From Ianthella basta (taxonomy: Eukaryota > Porifera > Demospongiae > Verongiida > Ianthellidae): a stretch of DNA of 64,000 nt. The notes beneath the pieces were generated by a model. It was not told where the DNA came from. It made no database searches and saw nothing but the letters and a program-made list of their open reading frames with translations. This document shows positions 1 through 11,575 of the stretch, piece after piece (positions within the stretch are counted from its first letter, which is position 1; each line of letters opens with the position of its first letter). Both the position numbers and the translations under genes were made by a program. The stretch covers positions 3,727,193 to 3,791,192 of the forward strand of contig OZ025884.1 of assembly GCA_964019415.1 (NCBI GenBank), given 5' to 3'.

Positions 1-2632
1 ACATTAAGTTAATCTTTGGAAGATCTTTTGTTGAAGATTATTCCTCTGTTGCATGCATGCACATACAAGTGCATGGAACATGAACTCCTTGATCCATGAT
101 CATTCATTGCCTGAGACTATATATTACAGGATTATATAATAAATGTATATTGTACAGTTATACAAATACTTAGCTTGCAGCCCGTGAACGTCTGCATACG
201 TACATAATGTAGCTGCCTGGATACATAATTGTACTTTTGCAGGATGTGGTTGCATTAGTCAGGGTTCAATGGTACGGCCATGCACGTGGGAGAAGCCTTA
301 CGCTCCTGTCAACCTAATTTCTATGTTTTCACATGTGTCCCACTTTAACACGACCAAATATGGTATTAACTCATACAGTAACAAGATGGTGCCTGACGCG
401 CGGTTGCCTAGGTAATATATAGTATTTCATTGCTCCTTTCATCTTACATGGTGCAGTTGTGTGGGTGGAAGTAGGAGTGACTACACTGTTGTAAAGTGTC
501 AGCAATTATGTATGCATGTGCCTAAATGGGAAACTAAGTGTCATATGACATAATGATTAGAATGAGAATGCTTTGAACTGCATTTAGTAATGTTGCAAAA
601 CTGTATTGCTTGTAACTGGATAGTCCATTGAACTAAAACTAGCAAATTCATACATACAAATATGGGTATTGCTTGTACACACACATTGTGCTATTTAGTG
701 TTACATTTCATATACCATATACACTAGACAATGCAGTGTGTGGTAAAATCAAAGCTCCAGTGTACGAGATGGTGCAGGTTTTTGGTAACAAATTACAGAT
801 CAGACTGCACCTTGTAGTAGCAGGTCTAGAGGCTGCACAGTTTTGTATGGAGAAAGCCAATATCCTAGGACATGCAGTGCCATGACATTGAAGGAAGCAA
901 TTCCTTCGGTGCAAACTGAACCATGCTAAGGAAGCATTCTTGTGAGAAGTCACCAAGTATTGTTAGTGAAATAGAATTGTGGTTTCTTCAGATAAATATG
1001 TTTACTACTGCCTCAGACATGCCTAAGGGACATCATGCCACTTGCATGAACACACTGTCCTGAGCTACCTTGCTAAATACGGATTGCACCATGCATAGTG
1101 TATTCCACATCACATGCAGGATGCAGCTGCACTTCCTCAATCACATGCTTCCACACATATACAGTCAATGTGTTCTGCATATTATTCTGTAGTACATTAT
1201 CTCACTGTGCATAATTTGCACAACTAAAAATTATGTTCATCCATTGTCAGTACTCCACATGAAACATACAAAACACTGGATTCTGGTGTTTGTGAGGAAT
1301 TACATCTGCTATTAATGTATTTTATCAGTTACCAATAGGCCACAGGATGCAGTTACACTACAGTTGTATTTCAGCTGCAGTGGACTTGTGTGAGCTATGT
1401 ACATACACACCATCCGGTGAGGAGCAGCCATATAAGTTGCTCTGGGCAAACAGTTGCCTGGCAACTTTATCAAAAGCATTTGTTGAACAGGATGCACTGA
1501 CTGCAGGAGCTAGGATGTGGGTGCATGCTAGGCAATCTGTAACTTTGGGTATACGTATACAAGGGTTCTATTGATTCTAATGAGCATTGCAATGGTAATA
1601 TATAGTATTTCATTGCTCCTTTCATCTTATATGGTGCAGTTGTGTGGGTGAAAGTGGGAGTGACTACACTGTTGTAAAGTTTCAGCTATTATGTATGCAT
1701 TATGTATGCATGTGCATTAATGGGAAACTAAGTGTCATATGAAATAATGATTAGAATGAGAATGCTTTGTACTGCAGTTTGGCAACTTGGCATTTGCTCC
1801 ATCAGCTTGTAAAAAGCTGTATCATACAAATATCAAAATTATTGAGACAACAATAGACAGTGTTCACTGTACATTTGCAATGCACATTGCATCATACATA
1901 GTATTGAGCAGATATCTATGTAAGTCCACAGACTGCAGCTGCTAGTATCCATTATAGGTTTGCCTGTATGGTGCAGAAACCAGGACACTTGGGTCAAGTA
2001 GAAACTGTTGTGAGATGACCAAGGGTCTAACTCAGGCAGGAGCAAATAAGAGTAAATCTTCATTTGTGGGCAGACCCAGCTTATGGGTACCTCTTATCTG
2101 GGTCAGGAGTAGAGTGGGGTTTTGTACCGTTGACACAGCAGCTTGGGCTGCTGGAACCATGTGCACCCCTGCTCCAAACACTTAGTAGACCCATCTCCCG
2201 CTAGGGGGTAGTGCAGCAATGGTGATGCTACACATGCATGAACGAGGCCTTGGCTTCTGGAACACGGAAGCATAGTATTATCATTTTTCATTTTAGCACA
2301 TGCACAGTGTGTGATCATGAGATGGAAATACACCTGTAGAATTAACAGTGTCGATCTCATACATGTTGCTCCTAGTAATAGCTACAAAAAGAAAGGTTAA
2401 ATGCTTTTGAAAGCAAAACCACTAGGTAGTTGTCAATTGGGCTGCACAGGCATGGTGTCCATTGCTTTGCATTTCTAATTAAGTTGCTAGGTAACAGCAC
2501 GTGACAACCTAATGAGGCATCTAACGGTTGCTAGGGCAGTGTATAGTGCTACCAAAAGAAAGGTAAAATGCTTTTGAAAGCAAAACCACAAAACCACTAG
2601 GTAGTTGTCAATTGGGCTGCGTAGGCATGGTA

Positions 2633-2793
2633 CAGCGGATTTATGCAATCTTGCAACAGTTTCAAATCTTGGGCAGCTGTTACCTAGGATACGGACTGTG
2701 TGACATCATAGTTGTGTACAATTTTGGTTCGTAACCTAGGTAACGACTACCCACAGTTTGGGGAACCTGTTGCATGATTGCATAAATCTGCTG
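2633..2793. mobile_element. Tc1/mariner-type MITE, copy A
   Basis: A 161-bp element with imperfect terminal inverted repeats starting cagcggatttatgcaatc, flanked by TA on both sides (2631-2632, 2794-2795). The paralogous local copy about 180 bp upstream has the same flanks (ggcatgg ... tccattgcttt near 2450-2460) without the element, so it supplies an empty site. TA duplication plus inverted repeats is typical of non-autonomous Tc1/mariner elements. No transposase is present. Confidence 0.75.
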
Positions 2794-2949
2794 TATCCTT
2801 TGCTTTGCTTTTCTAATTAGGTTGCTAGGTAACAGCACATGGCAACCTAATCGGGCATCCAACGGTTGCTAGGTACTGTATAGTGTTTCCTCTTCCATAA
2901 GTATTCTGTTATGGACTAAACTGAGGGAGTCCAAAGCAAATGGTGTGCT

Positions 2950-3182
2950 AATGAAGTGAGGGCTATTCAGCTGGCGTAGGCATGAGAAAGGGCCGGGCTA
3001 CTTCTCCAATTGCAAATACCAGCTTGATCTAACATGGTTTGAAGCATTGCCAACGTTTGAACCCTCAGGGCTTAAAGCATTGTCGCCCTGAGCGAGACCA
3101 GAGCATCTGGTCAAAACGTCATGCAGCAAGGTTTCAAACCATGTTGCATCAAGCTGGTACTTGGAGAACTAACCCCTTTCTC
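2950..3182 (+). mobile_element. Hairpin element HP1, copy 1 (SINE-like)
   Basis: A roughly 233-bp insertion with a leader (aatgaagtgagggctattc) followed by a long imperfect hairpin whose arms meet near 3070-3110. It is flanked by a 10-bp direct repeat, atggtgtgct, at 2940-2949 and 3183-3192. It is absent from the matching place in tandem copy B. It is the most diverged of three HP1 copies; the others are at 28283-28505 and 34664-34876. Confidence 0.7.
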
Positions 3183-3431
3183 ATGGTGTGCTGTGGATAC
3201 AAAAGGATAGTTATGTGCTAGTCTGTAGCCACTGCCTGGCAACAGCTACTTCGGACAAGAATTGCAAGAAGCTAGCCATAACTATTAAAGGTTGTAGAAG
3301 GAATCGCAAAAGCTCTATGTGTGCAGAGCTTGCATTACTGAAACTGCAATGCACTGACATAGTTATATGCTGCTGGATGGTGTACCTGCAGCTGTATATG
3401 TGCAGTACCTTAACTGACAGTAGTGAAGAGT

Positions 3432-3476
3432 ATGTTGCAACAATTGCAGTTCACTACAGCCGCAGCAGTAAACATG
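3432..3476 (+). pseudogene. Relic of a sushi-gene signal exon in copy A
   Basis: The sequence beginning ATGTTGCAACAATTGCAG matches the start of the intact signal exon at 7183 but lacks the hydrophobic core and the splice donor. It is the first exon of the gene as duplicated with its 5' flank and then decayed. No further sushi exons follow in 3490-4290, so the duplication copied only the promoter side of the gene or the rest was lost. Confidence 0.55.
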
Positions 3477-3490
3477 TTTATATATAGTTG

Positions 3491-4290
3491 ATAACAATTA
3501 AGGAGGAATGTAGTAAGTAGCTGTGGTACTATAGTTATAGTTATACTGTGGTCATTCCTGATGTGTGTATATATTATAGTAGTTAAATGTACATACGTGT
3601 GTGTATTATATGTGTGCTCATGATTGAGTTGCTGTGGTAACCATATGTCGTATATACAATGTACATTGCATTCATCAAACTGACGTACTGTTTCCTACCT
3701 GATCAGTGTAGTATAGCCTAGAAGTGATCAGTTACAGTAATAATGAATATAATTGTGACTGCATGTTTTATAAAGCATGCATAGCCATGGTGACAATGTA
3801 CAATCAAGCTATAACAACCCCCTATAGGCATATATCTGAATGACATCATCCCTGCTAACTATCACAAGCTCACATAGCCATGGGCACAAAGGGTGCAGTA
3901 AAGGAACAGAGGAACTCAAGTATTGTACTGGCAAATGTATTTTTACTGATTCAAGAAATAAAAATTGATTTAATCACACACAGTGAAGGGACAGTCAGCT
4001 ATATTCAGCTAAGTACATGCTGAATTTGTTATAATTAATTCAAATTAGTTAGCTACAAATGACCAACACCTTACATGTTCTGCTATACATGTGACTACTT
4101 GCATGCATAAGTACATGGCCAAATCCAAGTCTTTTGAGTCATATGCACTTTGCTATTTATGCAGCATCAGCAAACCCCACTTCTTTTACTTGATGCGATA
4201 TAAAACACTTATGCATGTGACCATAGACATAATGCCAGTATAATGATACCTGGGGCACCCACAAACTTTCCCTTTGCATTCAACAATATC
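3491..4290. other. Spacer between tandem copies
   Basis: AT-rich sequence between the end of copy A and the start of copy B. I see no gene, no splice-flanked open frame and no obvious inverted repeat. If the duplication is a clean tandem, the matching segment lies upstream of the window. Confidence 0.5.
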
Positions 4291-7252
4291 ACATTAAGTT
4301 AATCTTTGGAAGATCTTTTGTTGAAGATTATTCCTCTGTTGCATGCATGCACATACAAGTGTATGGAACATGAACTCCTTGATCCATGATCATTCATTGC
4401 CTGAGACTATATATTACAGGATTATATAGTAAATGTATATTGTACAGTTATACAAATACTTAGCTTGCAGCCCGTGAACGTCTGCATACGTACATAATGT
4501 AGCTGCCTGGATACATAATTGTACTTTTGCAGGATGTGGTTGCATTAGTCAGGGTCAATGGTACGGCTATGCACGTGGGAGAAGCCTTACGCTCCTGTCA
4601 ACCTAATTTCTATGTTTTCACATGTGTCCCACTTTAACATGACCAAATATGGTATTAACTCATACAGTAACAAGATGGTGCATGACGCGCGGTTGCCTAG
4701 GTAATACATAGTATTTCATTGCTCCATTCATCTTATATGGTGCAGTTGTGTGGGTGGAAGTAGGAGTGACTACACTGTTGTAAAGTGTCAGCAATTATGT
4801 ATGCATGTGCCTAAATGGGAAACTAAGTGTCATATGACATAATGATTAGAATGAGAATGCTTTGAACTGCATTTAGTAATGTTGTAAAACTGTATTGCTT
4901 GTAACTGGATAGTCCATTGAACTAAAACCTAGCAAATTCATACATACAAATATGGGTATTGCTTGTACACACACATTGTGCTATTTAGTGTTACATTTCA
5001 TATACCATATACACTAGACAATGCAGTGTGTGGTAAAATCAAAGCTCCAGTGTACGAGATGGTGCAGGTTTTTGGTAACAAATTACAGATCAGACTGCAC
5101 CTTGTAGTAGCAGGTCTAGAGGCTGCACAGTTTTGTATGGAGAAAGCCAATATCCTAGGACATGCAGTGCCATGACATTGAAGGAAGCAATTCCTTCGGT
5201 GCAAACTGAACCATGCTAAGGAAGCATTCTTGTGAGAAGTCACCAAGTATTGTTAGTGAAATAGAATTGTGGTTTCTTCAGAAAAATATGTTTACTACTG
5301 CCTCAATCATGCCAAAGAGACATCATGCCACTTGCATGAACACACTGTCCTGAGCTACCTTGCTAAATACGGATTGCACCATGCATAGTGTATTCCACAT
5401 CACATGCAGGATGCAGCTGCACTTCCTCAATCACATGCTTCCACACATATACAGTCAATGTGTTCTGCATATTATTCTGTAGTACATTATCTCACAACTG
5501 TGCATAATTTGCACAACTAAAAATTATGTTCATCCATTGTCAGTACTCCACATGAAACATACAAAACACTGGATTCTGGTGTTTGTGAGGAATTACATCT
5601 GCTATTAATGTATTTTATCAGTTACCAATAGGCTACAGGATGCAGTTACACTACAGTTGTATTTCAGCTGCAGTGGACTTGTGTGAGCTATGTACATACA
5701 CACCATCCGGTGAGGAGCAGCCATATAAGTTGCTCTGGGCAAACAGTTGCCTGGCAACTTTATCAAAAGCATTTGTTGAACAGGATGCACTGACTGCAGG
5801 AGCTAGGATGTGGGTGCATGCTAGGCAATCTGTAACTTTGGGTATACGTATACAAGGGCTCTATTGATTCTAATAAGCAAGGCAATGGTAATATATAGTA
5901 TTTCATATTTTGCCTAGGTAATATATAGTATTTCATTGCTCCTTTCATCTTATATGGTGCAGTTGTGTGGGTGAAAGTGGGAGTGACTACACTGTTGTAA
6001 AGTTTCAGCTATTATGTATGCATTATGTATGCATGTGCATAAATGGGAAACTAAGTGTCATATGAAATAATGATTAGAATGAGAATGCTTTGTACTGCAA
6101 TTTGGCAACTTGGCATTTGCTCCATCAGCTTGTAAAAAGCTGTATCATACAAATATCAAAATTATTGACACAACAATAGACAGTGTTCACTATACATTTG
6201 CAATGCACATTGCATCATACATAGTACTGAGCAGATATCTCTATGTTTAAGTCCACAGACTGCAGCTGCTAGTATCCATTATAGGTCTGCCTGTATGGTG
6301 CAGACACCAGGACACTTGGGTCAAGTAGAAACTGTTGTGAGGTGACCCAGGGTCTAACTCAGGCAGGAGAAAATAAGAGTAAATCTTCATTTGTGGGCAG
6401 ACCCAGCCTATGGGTACCTCTGTCTGGGTCAGGAGTAAAGTGGGGTTTTGTACCGTTGACAAAACAGCTTTGGCTGCTGAAACAACGTGCACTGGTGTGT
6501 GATCATGAGATGGAAATACACCTGCAGAATTAACAGTGTCGATCTCATACATGTTGCTCCTAGTAATAGCTACAAAAAGAAAGGTAAAATGCTTTTGAAA
6601 GCAAAACCACAAAACCACTAGGCAATTGTCAATTGGGCTGCGTAGGCATGGTACAGCGGATTTATGCAATCTTGCAACAGTTTCAAATCTTGGGCAGCTG
6701 TTACCTAGGATACGGACTGTGTGACATCATAGTTGTGTACAATTTTGGTTCGTAACCTAGGTAACGACTACCCACAGTTTGGGGAACCTGTTGCATGATT
6801 GCATAAATCCGCTGTATCCTTTGCTTTGCATTTCTAATTAGGTTGCTAGGTAACAGCACATGGCAACCTAATCAGGCCTCCTATGGTTGCTAGGACAATG
6901 TATAGTGTTCTCTCTTCCATATGTATTCTGTAACCTTGTGCTGTGGATATAAAAGGATTGTTACTGGTTAGTCAGTAGCCACTGCAGAGCAACAGTAAAC
7001 TTCGGGTGAGAATTGCAAGGAGCTGCGTAACTATAAAAGGCTGCAGAAAGAAAAGTCAAGAGCTCTCTGTGTGTAGGTCTTCACATTTCTGGAACTGGTA
7101 TTCACTGAATGTTCATATGAACAGCTAAGTATGTTCCTGTCTGTTGTACTTGTGCAGCCTACCTAAACTAGCGGTGAAGAGAATGTTTCAGCTATTGCAG
7201 TTTGCTGCAGTTGCAGCAGTACTGCTGGGATTGAGTGCGGCAGTTAGTCATG
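4291..7252 (+). repeat. Tandem duplication, copy B (5' flank and first exon of the sushi gene)
   Basis: Second copy of the unit that begins the window. It runs directly into the signal-peptide exon of the secreted sushi gene at 7183, so it is the promoter-proximal copy. It has a single version of the mariner-type MITE block at 6654-6814, where copy A has one filled and one empty version. X-box-like motifs (gttgcctggcaac at 5746-5758, gttgctaggtaac at 6842-6854) are kept in both copies. Confidence 0.93.
6654..6814. mobile_element. Tc1/mariner-type MITE, copy B
   Basis: Orthologous position and nearly identical sequence to the element at 2633-2793, with the same flanking TA dinucleotides. It was therefore inserted before the large tandem duplication. 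Confidence 0.75.
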
Positions 7253-9840
7253 GTTAGTGACTTGTGTACATATAATATATAACTACTGCTATGTTTGTTT
7301 GTGTCTAGGGCAACTTACATAATCAGTGCTGTGTTTAGAATATTCTTCAAGGGGGCAAAACTTAGGTTCCAAGAATTAAAGGGGGAGAGACATAATGTTG
7401 CCATATGGCTAGCTAAAGTTTCAATGGGGAGGGGGATTATTGAAAGGGGGATGGGGCTTAAATACTAGGGTCCCCCTAATTGCACCCTGTAATATGCATG
7501 TGTTTATTTCTCGCAGTTGTTAGTTAGTTATCACTAACATACAGCAGTCTCTGTTTAGTCATTTAATAGTCATCAATGTATGTCATCCAATGCTCCTTAT
7601 ACAGACTTGACTTCAGCTCCTGTCCCATCCTGCCATGATATAATCCAGCCTGGTGTATGGCCATGTGACTTCCCTCCACCACCTTGTGAAGGACGTACAG
7701 ACCTACAGCTTCCTGGCCCGAACCTTGACGACTATCTGACATGTGACGTAGTAGGGGATGGAAGCATTGCCTGGCTATCCCTGGCATGTGTTGTGCCATG
7801 CTACCATATATATAGAGAAGAGCACCTTTTGCGAGCCAATGGAATATGGGATCCTTTGCCACAGTGCATCAGTGAGCCCACCATATGCACTCAACAGTTT
7901 ATGTAAACAACTGCATAATATAATATCCTCTGATTCAGCCTTTGTAGAGAATATATACTGGTGATGCTGCCATGTATAGCTGACACTATTACAACATGCA
8001 ATCTATAATATTACAATGAGTTTCAATGTTGACATTATAATATATTCAGTCTCTAATTAAAGTAATGGGTACTGTCAAAGTCTTGTACAGTAATACCATT
8101 TTACCTCAATATGAGAAAACTTCTATAATTAACCATGCAACTGCTCTTTGCCATTCTGTATATGTGTCACCATACATTAGCCACAGAAAATATGCAGGTA
8201 TGCTCAGACCCAGTGCCTCCAGAGAATGGTGTGGTAACAGGGTACCCTGATGAAAATGGTAACTACACATGTGGCACACACTTGGTAAGGTCCTGTCCAG
8301 CCTGTCATAGAATATTTGATGGCTTTGTGCGAGACACATGCACTTGTCTGATCATAAGTGGAAGACTTCAGTGCAAGTGGAGCAGTGATTTCACCACATT
8401 TGAAAACAAGGATGCCAATCCTCATGGCATTTGTGAACCAATTCCTGGCTGTTGCATGCAAGAAGATCCAATTCCCTGTAAGAAGAGTCATGGTGTTTCC
8501 TCTTGATATAATCCTGTGCAATAAAGTGAAGTGTATGTTCATTTTATTAACATTGCCTCAGGTTATGCCTCCAAAATTCACTGTGGTACTACAAGATACC
8601 TATCTGAAGAGAAGGAAGGAAAATATATGGCAGGAACAATGATAACATGGAATGCGGCTTCTGGGTATGAACTGTGCGAGGAAACATGGAATGCGACCAC
8701 TGGGTATGAACTGTCGGAGAAAACATGGAATGTGACTTCTGGGTATGAACTGTGTGAGAATTACACAACTGCAGTGTGTCAGTGCAATGGAACCTGGAGT
8801 AAACCCACCCCATGCTGTAAGTTTACCTCATGCCTACATGGACAGCAATCACTATGTAACTTCAATATATTATTCATTTAATTTTACATATTACTAAAAT
8901 CATACAATGGTATTTCTAAATGTATACACAGGGTTGCCTGTACTTTATTCCAGATAATAATAGTCTAATAATTGCTATTAGTAATGTTGAGTAAGAATTT
9001 GGTGCTACTGCAAATGTGTATATAATTCAGTCTTTCAGTATTATTACAATTGTCTCATGTTCTTCATCTCAAACCACATAAAAATGGTGCACATGTACCA
9101 ACTGCTACGTATGTACAGCCCATGAGCCCGTGTGACTCACAGCAAAACGTGATTAATACAGTATGTTGGCCTATGAATTATTGTAGGTACCTGTCCTGCT
9201 ATCCCTGATGTCATCCCAAATGGGCGTATCATTAAAGGTAACTGCACTAATGGAACGGAATTAACGTACACAGTGGAGTGTGATGATGGGTACCATCTCC
9301 TTGGACGCAAGTTTTATTACTGTTGGAAAGGAAACGTTAAACCAGTTCCATTCAGCAGCAGATGTCTGCCGACTTCATGTGAGTTGTGGGAGTCTATACA
9401 CCACATACTGATATAAATTTGATATCACTCTTGCTATTGTACATAGCCATATAGAAGTAAATACTGTAGCTACATACTGTGCACTGGCAAGTATAACAAC
9501 ATGAACGTATTTATTTCATAGTGTGAGGAAGAGCAAAATCATCCAGTGCTTGGCGTAGTTTTAATGATTACTTAATTGCATGGCAGCCTACTATATTGCA
9601 TGTAGCGCTACTTGCAACTGCCAGATTTATAGTGACTGCTTCCTCATTGGTATAGGTCCCTGTGAAGCACCTGAGGAACTTCCAAATGCTGAAATGATCA
9701 GATATAGAAGTGCCTTCATTGCTACCCGTGGCATCTGTTATGTGTCATCTACATACAAATGCAAGAATGGCGGCACTGCAAGCTACTCGTGTACTTCCTT
9801 TCCTGGGCGCATCAGCCGTAGAGAGCTCCCGTGCAAGTGA
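7183..9840 (+). CDS. Secreted multi-sushi (CCP) protein, six exons
   Basis: Spliced model: 7183-7252, 7605-7871, 8181-8477, 8562-8816, 9187-9378, 9656-9840; 421 aa. Every junction is phase 1, as usual for sushi-domain exons, and all donors and acceptors are GT-AG. Exon 1 encodes a signal peptide (MFQLLQFAAVAAVLLGLSAA). The later exons carry Cys-rich CCP-like modules, with module starts such as CSDPVPPENGVVTGYP, CPAIPDVIPNGRIIKG and CEAPEELPNAEMI. There is no transmembrane segment or GPI signal, so the product is probably secreted. Sushi modules bind proteins or glycans, as in complement regulators and selectins; the ligand is unknown. Exon 4 contains three in-frame 39-bp repeats. Exons 2 and 3 are atypical sushi modules with extra cysteines. 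An alternative start in exon 3 (8135) would also give a signal-like N-terminus, but the phase-1 acceptor at 8179-8180 fits the full model better. Confidence 0.85.
8645..8761 (+). repeat. Three in-frame 39-bp repeats inside a sushi exon
   Basis: The 13-residue unit TWNAASGYELCEE is repeated three times with small changes (TWNATTGYELSEK, TWNVTSGYELCEN). GYEL is the central hairpin motif of a sushi module, so the expansion lengthens one domain. It adds cysteines in units 1 and 3 but has a serine instead in unit 2. Confidence 0.9.
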
Positions 9841-11570
9841 AGCAGAAACACACACACACATATTGTGAGACGTAAAGTTTAATTAATTAGGCAGTGCACT
9901 AACAGCTTACTATGGCTCATACTTACTATGTATGATTCCATCCAATTGTAGTTAAACAATGTCATTCATACTATTACATTTGCATACATGTACTACTAAA
10001 ATATAATACTATAATGTGTCTTTGAAAATCGTTTATTCATTCATTTACAATCATTACTGTATGCATTATGCAGCAAGCAAATTTGGTGAATCATTCAAGC
10101 CATGTTACAATTGCGGTGCACGACAAATCTATGAATGTGACTACTGCAGCATGAAAATGATCAGTGAACGCATGCTATACCATCTTTGACAGAGCAAGAT
10201 ATTTCATTTTCAACCACAAATCACAAATTATGCAGTATAATTATTCAATTTCCGTAAGGTTCCAAATTGATGAAAGAAATGAAATGTAAATAAGTAATGC
10301 AAATATCACTAAACTGTTCACCCAAAGAATTATTATAGAGGCAAAAAGTTTGTATGCGCAAAAATTTCTAAATTAATAAAAGCACCCTCCAAATTCAGCT
10401 AATGAAGTTAAATCAAGTAAAGGCCCAGTGTGAAAGGTTTAGCAGTGAGTTGCATAACTGAATGCTGGAGTATGTTGAGACTGGATGTCTGAGAGCTGCT
10501 TGTGTACTTTAGATAATTTCACTACCCTCACATGCTGTCCCAAGGCAGCTAGTACCTATAGTAGCTATACCGTATATGACCCTTGTGCCCGTGTATGCTG
10601 AGAGAACATGCAGGTCAAAGTGAAGGGTCCCCAGGGCCCATTTGGGATAATTGCACACATAATAGAACATGCTTTGAGACCCTAATTCCATCTTTACATA
10701 TGTGGTCATGGAACAGCTGCATACTGGTAGGAGACTGTAGTGTGGTCAATACATGAGTCTAGAAGATCACTGGTGGCTAGCATGATCATGATAGTAAACT
10801 CAAAGTGTTGTAGCAGCAAAAGTACCACTATACGTAGTTCATGCAAGCTTCACTCAGAGTTATTGATAACACAATCAATGTTTGAATTTTAAATTTATAT
10901 AACATACAAATACTGGATTGATTAGGGAAACCACACTAGCCGGTAACTTGAGAAAGATTTCAAGCTACCGGCTAGTGGTTTTCCTAATCAATCCAGCATG
11001 CAAGAACCTAGCCACAAAGAAGTTCTTCAGCATACAAATATGCATCATCAGTGTACATAGGTTGTAGGGTACTGCCTAGCATGGGCACAACATGCTACCA
11101 ACTGCACTGCATAGCTAATCATGAGGGAAGTAACACAGAATGATAAAATCCTAATTATTATTACTGGTTTATCACCTATCACTCCTGCATGACAACAGAA
11201 AACAGCAAACATATAACCCTAATTGGGAGACTCCCAATTAGGCTGAGCCTCCCTTATCCAGACATTGTAGTTGCAGGCACCTCCCTCTACTGGGCAGGAA
11301 AAAAAGTTTGCATAAAATAAAAATTACAGCAGCAATCATTTAGTAGTGCAGTGGTTTAGGCACTGCCCATTTTCAGTACTAGTAATTAGAAATTTTATTA
11401 TATTATTCTTATGTAATTGCTTCTCTTAGTGATTTATTTTGAGTGTACAAAAATATTACATTAAAATCCAAAAAATTATAACTTAAAAACTTTTAATATG
11501 TGTACTGTATTACAGTTTAATTGTAATTATGGTAAATACATTGCATTTTAACCTTATTGTTGGTACAGTA
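9841..11570. other. Intergenic, repeats only
   Basis: No supported gene lies between the sushi stop codon and the NLR relic. It contains a foldback element at 10913-10996 and a perfect short palindrome at 11218-11242 (cctaattgggag arms around one base). Confidence 0.6.
10913..10996. repeat. Foldback MITE
   Basis: An 84-bp palindrome with arms of about 38 bp: ctggattgattagggaaacc at the left and its complement, with few mismatches, at the right, plus a short loop. No coding capacity. Probably a MITE or MITE remnant. Confidence 0.75.
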
Positions 11571-11575
11571 TTTCT

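Larger units (their letters stand above)
1..3490 (+). repeat. Tandem duplication, copy A (truncated by window start)
   Basis: This segment aligns base for base with 4291 onward at an offset of about 4290 bp. The first 2 kb or so is nearly identical between copies, with only scattered substitutions and small indels. From about 2100 the copies differ by larger indels, and the last 300 bp (3190-3490 against 6940-7252) is clearly more diverged. Copy A carries two insertions or local duplications missing from copy B: an internal repeat at about 2380-2900 and a hairpin element at 2950-3182. Base 1 already lies inside the repeat, so the unit extends upstream of the window and more copies may exist there. 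Short reading frames are shared by the copies only because the copies are young; I see no sign that they are coding. Confidence 0.93.

Noticed and set aside
673-885. A 70-residue frame identical in the two tandem copies (also at 4963-5175)
   Set aside because: The identity follows from the recent duplication of the whole segment; there is no splice context, family or codon signal.
1347-1574. A 75-residue frame shared by both copies (also at 5640-5867)
   Set aside because: Same reason; the flanking non-coding sequence is equally conserved.
2950-3182. HP1 as an integron attC site or CRISPR unit
   Set aside because: The genome is an animal one; the copies are dispersed single insertions with target-site duplications, not spaced arrays.
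8135-8180. Alternative signal-peptide start for the sushi gene
   Set aside because: The hydrophobic N-terminus is weak, and the acceptor at 8179-8180 joins in phase with the upstream signal exon.
11218-11242. Perfect 12-bp palindrome as a transcription terminator
   Set aside because: No T-run follows on either strand and the genome is eukaryotic.
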